Source: Thiorhodovibrio litoralis
GTDB lineage: Bacteria > Pseudomonadota > Gammaproteobacteria > Chromatiales > Chromatiaceae
Assembly: GCF_033954455.1 (NCBI RefSeq)
Contig: NZ_CP121473.1
Location: forward strand, 558,001-622,000
Direction of reading: 5' to 3'
DNA length: 64,000 bases
The notes beneath the pieces were generated by a model. The model was not told the DNA's origin, searched no databases, and worked only from the letters and a program-made list of their open reading frames with translations. How positions within the stretch are numbered: the stretch's first letter is position 1; each line of letters starts with the position of its first letter. The position numbers and the translations under genes were made by a program. Shown piece by piece: positions 37,152-45,897 of this stretch.

Positions 37152-38036
37152 ATGGAGCGCATAAAAGAGGCATTAGAGCGCGCTCGGGCTGAGCGCGCGG
37201 CTGCGCGCCTGGATGACGGCACCGAACTGTCGGCGCTGCAAGCTGACGTGCAAGCCGATCTGCAAGCCGATCTGCAAGCCGATGTCCAAGATGACGAGGT
37301 CGAAGAGGCCGAGGACGACAGCAGCGGTGTGCAGGTTTCCTATACAAAAACGCGAAACCTGAGCGTTAATTACGAACGGCTGCGCGCAAAGCGCGTGTTA
37401 ATCAATGAAGCCCGCAGCCCCATTGTCGATGCCTACAATATTTTGCGCACGCGCATCCTGCAGCGGCTTCGACCCAACGGGTGGAATGCCGTCGCGGTCA
37501 CCAGCCCGCGACCCGGTTGTGGCAAGACGCTCACATGCATCAACCTCGCCATCAGCCTGGCTCGGGAGGTCAATCAGACCGTACTCCTCGTCGATCTCGA
37601 CTTGCGCCGCCCATCTGTGATTCGCTACTTCACCGACGAGGATCTGCCTGGAGTCAGCGACTACCTCCTCGAACAACATGAACTCGCTGAGATCCTGGTA
37701 AATCCGAGTATCGAGCGTCTCGTGATCTTGCCAGGGCATAGCTCCTTCACCAATTCCTCGGAGATGCTCTCCACACCGCGGATGGTGCGTCTCGTCACCG
37801 AACTCAAGACGCGCTATCCTGACCGTATCGTATTGTTTGATATGCCACCCTTGCTGACCGGCGACGATGTTCTGGCCTTCTCCCCCTATATCGACGCCAT
37901 CATGCTCGTGGTCGAGGCTAGCGGAACAACCCGAGATGACCTCAGGCGCGCATGGAATTTACTCGATGGGAAGCGCATCCTTGGCGTGGTGCTGAACAAG
38001 GCTGACGGCGGCTCGGCCGGCGACGGGTACTATTAG
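37152..38036 (+). CDS. CpsD/CapB-family ATPase of the exopolysaccharide operon
   Basis: A 294-residue MinD-like/BY-kinase-type ATPase. The N-terminal part begins with a helix (MERIKEALERARAERAAA) seen in such proteins of exosortase-associated loci, followed by an acidic repeat region. In that region a 12-bp unit (caagccgatctg) recurs at 37253-37286 and gives QAD-L-QAD-L-QAD-V. The nucleotide-binding domain has Walker A SPRPGCGKTLTCIN (about 117-130), second motif LLVDLDLRRPSV and Walker B IVLFDMPPLL. The C-terminus (GSAGDGYY) has only two tyrosines, so autophosphorylation would be limited. It is coupled to the upstream chain-length gene and is the more canonical of the two CpsD-like proteins in the window. 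Confidence 0.88.
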   Translation: MERIKEALERARAERAAARLDDGTELSALQADVQADLQADLQADVQDDEVEEAEDDSSGVQVSYTKTRNLSVNYERLRAKRVLINEARSPIVDAYNILRTRILQRLRPNGWNAVAVTSPRPGCGKTLTCINLAISLAREVNQTVLLVDLDLRRPSVIRYFTDEDLPGVSDYLLEQHELAEILVNPSIERLVILPGHSSFTNSSEMLSTPRMVRLVTELKTRYPDRIVLFDMPPLLTGDDVLAFSPYIDAIMLVVEASGTTRDDLRRAWNLLDGKRILGVVLNKADGGSAGDGYY

Positions 38037-38078
38037 CGAAAAAAACCAAGCAGCGCGCAGTTGACTTAGGCGGCCCAC

Positions 38079-38900
38079 ATGTATGACAAGTTTTACGGAT
38101 TCAAGGAAAGGCCTTTCTCCCTGCTTCCGGATCCGAGCTTTCTGTTCCCAGGTCGTCAGTACCGCATGGCCTATTCGCTGCTAGGGTACGCGGTGGTCAG
38201 CAAGGCGGGGCTTGCCGTCATCACAGGTGATGTCGGGTGCGGTAAAACGACGCTGGTTCGCCAAATGCTCAATCAGTTGACGAATCGTGTCACTGTTGGT
38301 CTGATCACCAACACCGCCAACATGAAGGAAAACCTGCTCAAGCGGGTGCTGCTGGCCTTTCGCCAGGACTACACGGGCAAAGAGTCAGTCGAGCTGCATG
38401 AGGCCTTGGAGAACTTTCTCATCTCCGAGTATGCCCGTGGCCAACGGACAATCCTGATTGTCGACGAAGCGCAGAATCTTCCCATCGAGACACTCGAGGA
38501 ATTGCGCCTGTTTTCCAATATCAATGCAGACAAAGACCAGGTGCTGCAACTCCTGCTGGTCGGGCAGCCCGGGCTCAAGGAAAAACTGGAACGGCCCGAG
38601 TTGCAGCAGCTCGCGCAGCGGGTGGTTGTGAGCTACCACCTCAACCCGCTGACCGAGCAGGAAACGCCGATCTACATCCGCTACCGCCTCAGACACGCGC
38701 GGGGCAATCCGGCGATATTCACCGATGCGGCAATCTCCCTGATTCACCAGCACTCGGGCGGTGTCCCGCGTCTCATCAACGTTCTCTGCGACATGGCGCT
38801 GGTCTACGGCTTCAGGGAGCGCGCGAAAACGATCGAAGCCCCCCTGGTGCAGACCGTCATTCAGGATCGCACCGGGGGAGACCCTGCCGGCCTGGTCTGA
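38079..38900 (+). CDS. XrtA-associated/ExeA-like AAA ATPase
   Basis: A 273-residue AAA ATPase of the group found in PEP-CTERM exopolysaccharide loci (TIGR03015-like), related to ExeA/GspA. The opening MYDKFYGFKERPFSLLPDPSFLF is typical. Walker A is GDVGCGKTTLVRQ (about 51-63), Walker B is ILIVDEAQNLPIETLEELR, and the sensor region LLLVGQPGLKEKL is intact. Unlike longer relatives it lacks a C-terminal peptidoglycan-binding or membrane segment. It ends the compact plus-strand run of export genes; a 213 nt gap follows. Confidence 0.87.
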   Translation: MYDKFYGFKERPFSLLPDPSFLFPGRQYRMAYSLLGYAVVSKAGLAVITGDVGCGKTTLVRQMLNQLTNRVTVGLITNTANMKENLLKRVLLAFRQDYTGKESVELHEALENFLISEYARGQRTILIVDEAQNLPIETLEELRLFSNINADKDQVLQLLLVGQPGLKEKLERPELQQLAQRVVVSYHLNPLTEQETPIYIRYRLRHARGNPAIFTDAAISLIHQHSGGVPRLINVLCDMALVYGFRERAKTIEAPLVQTVIQDRTGGDPAGLV

Positions 38901-39113
38901 CGCAGTCCGTGGCGTTGACCCGAACAAAGCGTCTGCAAATAGTTGATTTATATAGCTTTTATGGACGTTATTTGAAAGCCTTTATCGCACTCTGCACCTC
39001 TGTCATCCGACGAATGGCATTGATAAATGTGACCAGCGTCACTATGATTGTGCATAAGAGTATATTTTTGGGGTGATTGCCGGCAGCGAAAGCGCTAAGT
39101 GCAAAGTCTTGCG

Positions 39114-39839
39114 ATGAAAAAGACCAAACTCCTGCTCATAACGACGGCTGTTTTAGCAGCTGCGAGTGTCGCGGTGGTGCCAAGGCTGGCTCCAATCCTC
39201 CTGACGGACGGGGACGCCGATAACAGTTCTGGCAGCAGCAGCAATAAAACATCGGGTCCTGCTTCGGGCGCTTTGAGCCAAGCCGCTTTTGGCCACGCAG
39301 GGAGCGCGCCGCAGGTCCACTTCGCTTTTCTAGGCGGTATATCGCGCTTTAGTCAGCACTTTGACTTACTGAGCAACAATTTTACGTTCCAGTCCTGCCC
39401 CCTTCCGGACGGCCCAGGTTGGGGGGACGGAACAAACAGCGACGACCAGCAGTCGATCTGGTTTGCGACGGAGCCAAGCGAGAGTCCAGCGCCCGCTGAT
39501 GGTGGCAACAGCAAGCTCGGCCAGAGCAGCAACGTCCAGTATGGCCCTCTTGGAGACGGTGCCCTGTTATGGACTGGGTTATCGAGCAGCAGCAATAATT
39601 CGAGCGCAAGTCAGGCCAGCGCGAGTCATAGCGGAGACCAGCAGACATTTTTGTATCAGAGCGACACAGATCAGGCAATTGCAGCTGAGACCACAGGGGG
39701 TGGAACAGCCGGCGCCGGCAGCCCGCCGAGTCCCGGCCCGACAGCAGTGCCCATTCCAGCTGCATTTGTCCTCTTCGGCTCCGCGTTGGCGCTCCTGCTG
39801 GGGCTTGGGCGGCGGCGCCAAACAAGCGTATTTTCTTAA
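39114..39839 (+). CDS. Exported VPxPA-CTERM-type surface protein 1
   Basis: A 241-residue exported protein. The N-terminus MKKTKLLLITTAVLAAASVAVV is a signal segment; the middle is low-complexity and rich in Ser, Gly, Asn, Gln and Ala. The C-terminus has the tripartite sorting signal of exosortase substrates: VPIPAA, a hydrophobic helix (FVLFGSALALLLGLG) and a basic tail (RRRQTSVFS). ATG 39114 is preferred to GTG 39099. First of three consecutive genes with this signal, but its body is unrelated to the others. It is likely anchored or released at the outer surface with the exopolysaccharide. It has no catalytic motif I can see. Confidence 0.78.
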   Translation: MKKTKLLLITTAVLAAASVAVVPRLAPILLTDGDADNSSGSSSNKTSGPASGALSQAAFGHAGSAPQVHFAFLGGISRFSQHFDLLSNNFTFQSCPLPDGPGWGDGTNSDDQQSIWFATEPSESPAPADGGNSKLGQSSNVQYGPLGDGALLWTGLSSSSNNSSASQASASHSGDQQTFLYQSDTDQAIAAETTGGGTAGAGSPPSPGPTAVPIPAAFVLFGSALALLLGLGRRRQTSVFS

Positions 39840-39935
39840 TATCAAAATGTTAGACTGTTACTCTGGGTAAATCTTGATCATCTAAGCATTTTTATAGACG
39901 AATACAATATCTTAAATTCCACCAGGTGAATGATC

Positions 39936-40589
39936 ATGAAAAACTTAGTCTCTTATAGTATCGGTAGCATGATGCTCGCGGCGTCTATGGCCGCTTCGGC
40001 CGGGTTCGTGATAGAAGGCGGAACGGCGAACACACTGACGTACAGCACAGAGCTGCCGCACAATGGCTTCAACCCAAATGGGTTCGGTGCTGGTAAAGGA
40101 TATGAGGGAGAAGTTGGCGTTGTCGGGGCCAAGGTCAATTGGTATGGGAATGCGTCTGATGTAACTTGGACCTTGGAGTACCTCGGTAAGGAGGCGAGTT
40201 GGAACAATGAGTTCAATTTCTCCGCAGTAGACGGTAACAGTTGGAAGTCTATTTTCACCGTTCAGGGATCAAAAGTTGGGGCCACGGAGAGCATTGAAGG
40301 CGGAAGTTTCGGTTTTCAGTTTCTTGCTGACGCAGGTGACAAAGGGAGTGTATCCAATGCCGAAGGGCGTGATAGCGCGCCGTATTTCTGGGCGCAAACG
40401 TACGACGAGGGCAATACCCTGGTTCTGTGGTTCTCGGATGGCGGTGCCGGCAATGATAAAGACTTTGACGACATGGGTGTGAAAATCAGTGCCAAAGTCT
40501 CTAGCGTTCCAATTCCTGCGGCGCTACCCTTGTTCATGTCCGCCTTGGCCGGCTTAGGCTTCGTCGGCTTCCGTCGCCGCAAAGCCTGA
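39936..40589 (+). CDS. Exported VPxPA-CTERM-type surface protein 2
   Basis: A 217-residue exported protein with a signal peptide (MKNLVSYSIGSMMLAASMAA-SAG), a beta-rich middle (GNASDVTWTLEYLGKEASWN; FGFQFLADAGDKGS; DNDKDFDD-like acidic end) and the C-terminal sorting signal VPIPAALPLFMSALAGLGFVG followed by FRRRKA. The acidic GNDKDFDDMGVKISA segment resembles calcium-binding ends of DUF4114-like domains, but this is tentative. AGGTGA lies 6 nt before ATG 39936, which decides that start over the ATG at 39930. The DNA is clearly less GC-rich than the housekeeping genes. Confidence 0.8.
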   Translation: MKNLVSYSIGSMMLAASMAASAGFVIEGGTANTLTYSTELPHNGFNPNGFGAGKGYEGEVGVVGAKVNWYGNASDVTWTLEYLGKEASWNNEFNFSAVDGNSWKSIFTVQGSKVGATESIEGGSFGFQFLADAGDKGSVSNAEGRDSAPYFWAQTYDEGNTLVLWFSDGGAGNDKDFDDMGVKISAKVSSVPIPAALPLFMSALAGLGFVGFRRRKA

Positions 40590-40719
40590 ACGACAATCTT
40601 TATTATGCACTCAATGAGTGCTTGCGGTGGCAGTGTTTCTCAGTAGGCTTAACAATGGCTCGTTTTAGAGCAATACCAGCTAACACAATAGACTTGACGG
40701 CTGCAAGAGGTGTAGAACG

Positions 40720-41469
40720 ATGAAAAAATCTATCTTTGTAGCGGGCCTAGCGCTCGCAACCTTGACCGGTGCCAATGCGTATGCTGCGGCTATTATCACA
40801 GAAATGCCATATTATGGTGCATACTTCACCGCTATCAAAGCCGCCGGTGGGACCGTTGAGGATTTTGAAAAGGAAAAATATGTTAAAGGGCCATGGAACA
40901 ACAGCTGGGGCAGCCCCGTTGGCGACTTCTACGGGTTGGGCGGTACTGGCAGCGGAACCACCTGCCAAGCCTCTGACAACTGTGAGAAAATTGCTCTAAC
41001 CGACTACTCAATTAACGGTCAATACGGCATTTTCCCTAACGACCAAGGTAAAGCGCTTAATTCAAACGACAAGGGCGGAATACAATGGAACGTCAATAGC
41101 GCAACTGGGTTTGATATGGTCGCATTTGCAATCCGTGACGCGGCTGACCAGTCGGGAACGCAGTTCAAAATCACGGCCATGTCGGCTGACGGTGGTACCA
41201 TTTTCGCCGAGCAGTTGTTTACAGGTGGATGGGATAACGAAGAAGTAAATGTGTTTGAGATTAAGTTTGATACCGTGTTGAATAATGCGATAGTCAAGCT
41301 GGAAAGTCTAAAAGCAGATGGTGCTACTTACAGGTTAAACGATGCTTTTACGCTTGATGCCGTATCAATGGGTAAAACCGCCGTTCCTCTGCCAGCAGCC
41401 GCTTGGCTGTTCCTAAGTGGTTTGGGCGTGCTGGGCGCAATGCGCAAGCGGAAGCAGGTAGTCGCCTGA
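40720..41469 (+). CDS. Exported VPLPA-CTERM surface protein 3
   Basis: A 249-residue exported protein with signal peptide MKKSIFVAGLALATLTGANAYA and a globular, beta-rich body with one likely disulfide (CQASDNC near 87-93). It ends in a canonical VPLPAAAWLFLSGL sorting helix followed by GVLGAMRKRKQVVA. Unlike proteins 1 and 2 the signal is the exact VPLPA-AWLFLSGL type. A ribosome site (AAGAGG) precedes the ATG. A strong terminator follows, ending the three-gene group. Function unknown; probably an exopolysaccharide-associated surface protein. Confidence 0.83.
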   Translation: MKKSIFVAGLALATLTGANAYAAAIITEMPYYGAYFTAIKAAGGTVEDFEKEKYVKGPWNNSWGSPVGDFYGLGGTGSGTTCQASDNCEKIALTDYSINGQYGIFPNDQGKALNSNDKGGIQWNVNSATGFDMVAFAIRDAADQSGTQFKITAMSADGGTIFAEQLFTGGWDNEEVNVFEIKFDTVLNNAIVKLESLKADGATYRLNDAFTLDAVSMGKTAVPLPAAAWLFLSGLGVLGAMRKRKQVVA

Positions 41470-41495
41470 TCTCGAAAGACGATTTTTTTAGCAGC

Positions 41496-41548
41496 GCCTT
41501 TCTAAAGGCCAACATACCCTCGTGCGAAAGCACGGGGGTATTTTTTTT
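41496..41548 (+). terminator. Double hairpin terminator after the CTERM genes
   Basis: A small stem GCCTTT-CT-AAAGGC (41496-41509) is followed by ATACCCTCGTGC and GCACGGGGGTAT around a GAAA tetraloop (41514-41541, one G-T pair), then eight Ts to 41548. The second hairpin is a textbook intrinsic terminator. Confidence 0.92.
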
Positions 41549-41598
41549 CAATAAGATGCGGCAGTTTTCTTGACCCCTTCAGAAGGCTTGACCTAGCT

Positions 41599-42909
41599 GT
41601 GGATTGGAATTTGAAATTGATACCAACCGCCAGCTGCCTCAGCTTTTCGGAAAATGCGCGCGTCCCCCTGCATTTTTTGCTGCTACTTGCACTGACACCC
41701 GGTTCCCGAGCAAGCGGAGACGGTGATCTTTCGATCACTCTTCCGCGTCAGCACCTAAGCCCGGCTGAACTCGGGCTGATCATCAACGATCTCGATCCGC
41801 TCAGCCGCCACATCGGCGCCTACTATGCCGAGCGTCGTCAGATTCCGGAAGCGAATCAAATCCACATCCGCCTAGCGCCCGAACCGGTGATCAAGGCCGA
41901 GGCCTTCGCCGAGGTCTACCGCCAAGTCCAACAACAAACGCCCGAACAGGTCCAAGCCTACGCCCTGACATGGGCCGAACCCTACCGGGTTGACTGCATG
42001 TCGATCACCACCGGCTTCGCGGTGGGCTATGACCCGGCTTTCTGTGCCGATGAGTGCAATCTCACCCGACCAAGCCCCTACTTCGCCACCAACAGTCAGG
42101 CGCCCTACGATGACTACCGCTGGCGACCGACCATGGCTTTGGCGGGGGAAAGCTTCGATGAGGTCAAGGCGCTGATTGATCGCGGTATCGCGGCGGATGA
42201 GACGCGGCCAGCGGGGACGGGCTACCTGGTCAGCACCGATGACGCGGCCCGCAATGTGCGCGCACGACAGTATCAGCGCGTCATCGGCAGCTTTGGTTCC
42301 ATCGTGCGTTTGGAGCAAGTCGAGGCCAATGCCATCCGGTATCGCCCGGACGTGCTGTTTTACTTTACCGGGCTCGTGCGGGTACCGGATATCGACACCA
42401 ATACCTATCTGCCAGGGGCCATTGCCGATCATGTGACCTCAAGCGGCGGCGTGCTGACGGGCTCCCGGCAAATGAGCGCGCTGCGCTGGCTGGAGGCGGG
42501 GGCGACGGCCAGCTATGGCGCCGTGGTGGAACCGTGTAACTTTCCGGCAAAGTTTCCCAGTCCGGCGGTGCTGATCGCCAATTACCTCAATGGCGCGACC
42601 GCGATCGAGGCCTATTGGAAAAGCGTGGCCATGCCTGGGCAAGGCATTTTCATCGGCGAGCCGCTCGCGCGCCCCTACGGCGGCTATGCGCTTGAATACC
42701 AGGCCGGCGAGGATGATGCGGAGGGCGATCACTGGCGCTTGACAACCTATGCCCTCTCCCCAGGTCGCTATCGGCTTGAGAGCGCGCTCGACCCGCTCGG
42801 TCCCTACGAGGGGCGCGGCACCTTTGTGAAAAAAGGGGCCGCGCCGGCGGTGCTGGAGCTGCCGGTGGAAGGCGCGCCCGTCTACCGCATTTTGCCCGCG
42901 TCCCCGTGA
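41599..42909 (+). CDS. TIGR03790-type exported protein
   Basis: A protein of about 436 residues with a hydrophobic segment near 24-34 (LHFLLLLALTPGS), so it is probably exported. The body has segments typical of the TIGR03790 family: LGLIINDLDPLSRHIGAYYAERRQIPEANQI, then ALTWAEPYRVDCMSITTGFAVG and ASTSSGG-like VTSSGGVLTGSRQMSALRWL, followed by GATASYGAVVEPCNFPAKFPSP. Members often lie in or near exosortase and PEP-CTERM loci; their activity is unknown. The start codon is GTG 41599 without a clear ribosome site; starting at the GTG of ARVPLHFLL would give a more usual signal peptide. It is convergent with the TPR lipoprotein gene. Confidence 0.75.
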   Translation: MDWNLKLIPTASCLSFSENARVPLHFLLLLALTPGSRASGDGDLSITLPRQHLSPAELGLIINDLDPLSRHIGAYYAERRQIPEANQIHIRLAPEPVIKAEAFAEVYRQVQQQTPEQVQAYALTWAEPYRVDCMSITTGFAVGYDPAFCADECNLTRPSPYFATNSQAPYDDYRWRPTMALAGESFDEVKALIDRGIAADETRPAGTGYLVSTDDAARNVRARQYQRVIGSFGSIVRLEQVEANAIRYRPDVLFYFTGLVRVPDIDTNTYLPGAIADHVTSSGGVLTGSRQMSALRWLEAGATASYGAVVEPCNFPAKFPSPAVLIANYLNGATAIEAYWKSVAMPGQGIFIGEPLARPYGGYALEYQAGEDDAEGDHWRLTTYALSPGRYRLESALDPLGPYEGRGTFVKKGAAPAVLELPVEGAPVYRILPASP

Positions 42910-42965
42910 GGATGCGGCGGAGCGGCCAAGTGACTCACTAGAGCTGCTCGGCTAGAGTTGCGCGA

Positions 42966-45390
42966 CTAGAGTTCCTCAAGGGTCGCCTGTGCTTCCTCGC
43001 TACCGGGGAAGGGGCTGCCATCGGCCAGCGCGCGCTCAAGTGCCGCGCGGGCCTCGCTGGTGCGACCGAGGGCCTGGTAGGTCATACCGAGGTGGTATTC
43101 CAGCTCCGGGAAGGGGTCATCAAGCTGTGCCGCTTGGGTGAGAGTGGCGAGCGCGGTTGCGTAGTCGCCATTCTTGTAGTAAGCCCAGCCGAGGGTGTCG
43201 AGTAACACTGGCTGCTTGGAGTCATCGAAACGCTTGGCGAGTTCCAACGCACGCGCGGCCTGGGCCTCGTCAAGATCGGGCTGCATCAGCAGCATCATGG
43301 CAAGATTGTTGGCAACCACATCGGCATTCGGCGCTTTGTCGAGCACCTCCTGATAGACCGCAATGGCATCACCGCCGGATTTCTGGATCAGGTTGCCGAG
43401 ATTGTAGAGCAGGAAGGCATTGCGCTCGGTGGCATCCGCGCCCTGCTCGAGTGTGGCGATGGCGGCGTCAAGATCACCACCGCGGTCTTGTACACTGGCA
43501 AGCCCCAGATATCCGGTGGGCGACTGCGGATGCCGCTGGATGATGTCACGGTAGGTCTCAGCAGCCGCCTGGTCCTGCCCGCGCGCGCTCTGGATCTGTG
43601 CCAATAGCTCGGCGGCGGCAATGCTGGTCGGCAAATCGTCGACCAAGGCCTTGGCTGTCGCCTCGGCCGCCTCTGGTTGCTCAAGCGCCATCTGCACGCG
43701 CGCCAGTGCCAGGCGCGGTTCCGGTGCTTTCGGTGCAATGGCCAAGGCCTTTTCCAGCTCGGCCTTGGCACCTTCAAGATCATCCTGCTGCTGCAAGCTG
43801 AGAGCCTTCAGATAGTGCCCAAGTGGATGGTCCGGGCGCTGCTCGAGCAGCAGCGTCGCGGTCTTGCCGAGCTCCTTCCAATCCCGGTTGCTGAGCTGTA
43901 TGCGGGCGAGCGCACTCTGCGCCTCGGCACTGTCTGGCACCTTCGCCAGCAGGTCGTCGAGCGTCATTCTCGCACCCTCGAGGTTGCCACTGTTGGCCTG
44001 GACCTCGGCCAACTGCAAGTAGGCGCGCGGATCATCAGGCGCAGCGGCAATCAGATTGCTCAGCGCCTCTTGCGCCAGCGGCAGCTCGTTCTTGGCTAAA
44101 TGCACCTGCGCTAACAGGCGCATCGCCGGCAGGGATTCCGGGCGGTTGCGCAAAATGGTGCGCACATCGGCCAACGCCTGGTTGGTATTGTCACGATCCA
44201 GCGAGATAGCGCCGCGCACCAGCAAGGCTTGCTCGTCTTGGCTTTCCTCTGCCAGCACTTCATCGGCCAGCGCCAAGGCATCGTCAAGGCGGCCCTCGGA
44301 CACCGCGAGGGTCGCCAGGCGGGAGCGTGCGGTGAGGCCGGCTGCGTTCAATCCGGCGCGCTCGGCGACGTCCTCATAGGCTTTCCGCGCGCCCTCAATG
44401 TCATCTTGCTGCGCACGCAGCTCGGCTAGTGCGAGCCCCAGGTCATATTCCTCCGGGTACTGGGTAATCATCTCGCTCAGTGCCTCGCTCGCCGCTGCCG
44501 GTGAGCGGACTTGAGCCAGATAACGCACCACGGCAATCTTCGGCGCGCTCTCATCCGGCGTCAGCGCGATGGCCTCGCGCAGCACCGCCTCGCCCTTGTC
44601 GATCTGCTCGTGCTGCGCAAGGTAGCCAGCCAGGCGCAACCGATGGGATAGCTCTTCTGGGTCGCTCGCGACAATCTGCTCAAGCACTGCGGTCGCCTTC
44701 TCGACCTCCCCCTGCTTTTCATAGACGCCACCGAGCATGAGCTGGAGCTCCAGGTCATCGGGGTAGGCGGCGAGGGCTCGCTCAAGCAGCGCGGTCGCCG
44801 CGGCAGGATCATCCTGCGCCAGGCGAATTTGCGCCATCAAGGCCAAAGCCTCGCGTTGCTCAGGGTCGATCGCCAGCGCGGCCTCCACATCCTGCACCGC
44901 GGCGCCGAGATCGCCCTGGCGGCGGGCCACGGCCCCGCGCAGCATCAGCCCCCCGGCATTCTCAGCGTCAAGCGCCAGCACCGCCTCCGCCTCAGCCAGG
45001 GCATCCTCGGGTTGATTGCCCGCCAGCAACAGCAGACCCTTGCGCACCCGCGCCTCGATCAGATTCGGATCAATCTCCACTGCGCGCGAGTAGCTGCCGT
45101 AGGACTTACGCCACTCCCCAAGCTCCTCCTGGATGCGGCCAAGCATGTACCAGGACCCCGCATCGCGCCCTTCCACTTGCAAGGCGTTCTTGAATTCCAG
45201 CTGCGCCTTCTCAAAATTACCTTCGTCAAACAGCGCCATGCCGCGCTGGTAATAGCGGGCGCTGGTATCTTCCGCGCTGCAACCGGAGAGCACGACCGCG
45301 ACCAAGAGTACGGACAACACCACAGTCAAGGGGGGGGGGCAGCGTGGCGTATGGAGCCGAGGGACCTTTTTGCATCGTGGCTTTCATCAT
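42966..45390 (-). CDS. PrsT-like TPR lipoprotein, 5' end out of frame at a C10 tract
   Basis: The main frame (TTG 45329 to 42966) encodes 787 residues: a lipoprotein signal with lipobox LSGC (C17), then about 20 TPR helices pairs, like the PEP-CTERM system TPR protein PrsT. The end (LDTLGWAYYKNGDYATALAT) is typical of that family. The start is the oddity. The only good start is ATG 45390, preceded by AAGGA 7 nt away, but it is one base out of frame with the rest because of ten Cs at 45330-45339. With nine Cs the reading would be continuous (MMKATMQKG...LPPPLTVVLS). In the present sequence the frame has only a TTG without a ribosome site. It is either phase variable, or a homopolymer sequencing error. 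Confidence 0.85.
45330..45339. repeat. G10/C10 homopolymer inside the 5' end of the TPR lipoprotein gene
   Basis: Ten consecutive Gs on the plus strand (ten Cs in the gene) lie between the well-placed ATG at 45390 and the lipobox. The distance from 45390 to 45330 is 61 nt, one more than a multiple of three, so the tract length decides whether the gene can be translated from its proper start. Confidence 0.9.
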
Positions 45391-45897
45391 GAGCTATCCT
45401 TAAAGGTGGGTTCAGACGCTAAGAACAGGGTGACAGATCAGGCCATCGTGCCCAAATTGCCACCCGCTCTGCGCCAGGGTGGATTCAGTGCTCAAGAATG
45501 ACGAAAAATCCCTAAACTGTCCAGGATGAGTGGAAACGCGTCTAGGACCTCATTCGGGCTGCGCTCCGCTGATTTCGCTGTTCGCACCTGCAAGCAAGTG
45601 CAAGGTTTCTGATTTTCCCTTTGGTAGGATGATGCGCGTAAGTGGGTGAAAGGCTAGCAGGGCATTGAATCAAGTGCCGGTAGATGCTGAAACGCATTTT
45701 TTTGTGAGGCATTCTTATTTTTGTGCTCTATTTCTCCAAATACCGATGGGGCGTCTCGACTCCCGGCGACCCAAGCTCCTGTGTCGTAGCCTCTGCGCTC
45801 CGGTATGGTCGGCCCCTCATTTCTCCCAAAATGCCTGAAAACCGCTGTGGCGAATGGCGCCAGCGCCAACCGAGTTCACCAGAGATGATCTTCTAGC
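45391..45897. other. Intergenic region between divergent exopolysaccharide genes
   Basis: About 500 bp between the TPR lipoprotein gene (minus) and the sugar-phosphate transferase gene (plus). AAGGA at 45398-45402 is the lipoprotein ribosome site. T-rich stretches occur near 45690-45730. No convincing ORF, promoter pair or repeat was recognised. Confidence 0.3.

Noticed and set aside
40600-40719. Possible sigma-54 promoter before the third CTERM gene (TGGC...GC)
   Set aside because: The distance between the GG and GC elements is 11 instead of 10 and the context is poor; similar searches before the other exopolysaccharide genes gave nothing.
42966-45329. Reading the TPR gene as a normal CDS from TTG 45329
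   Set aside because: The TTG has no ribosome site, while ATG 45390 has one and only a one-base change in the C-run is needed to connect it.
45654-45869. Minus-strand ORF of 71 codons in the gap before the sugar-phosphate transferase gene
   Set aside because: No ribosome site, no family-like segment and odd composition; left as intergenic.
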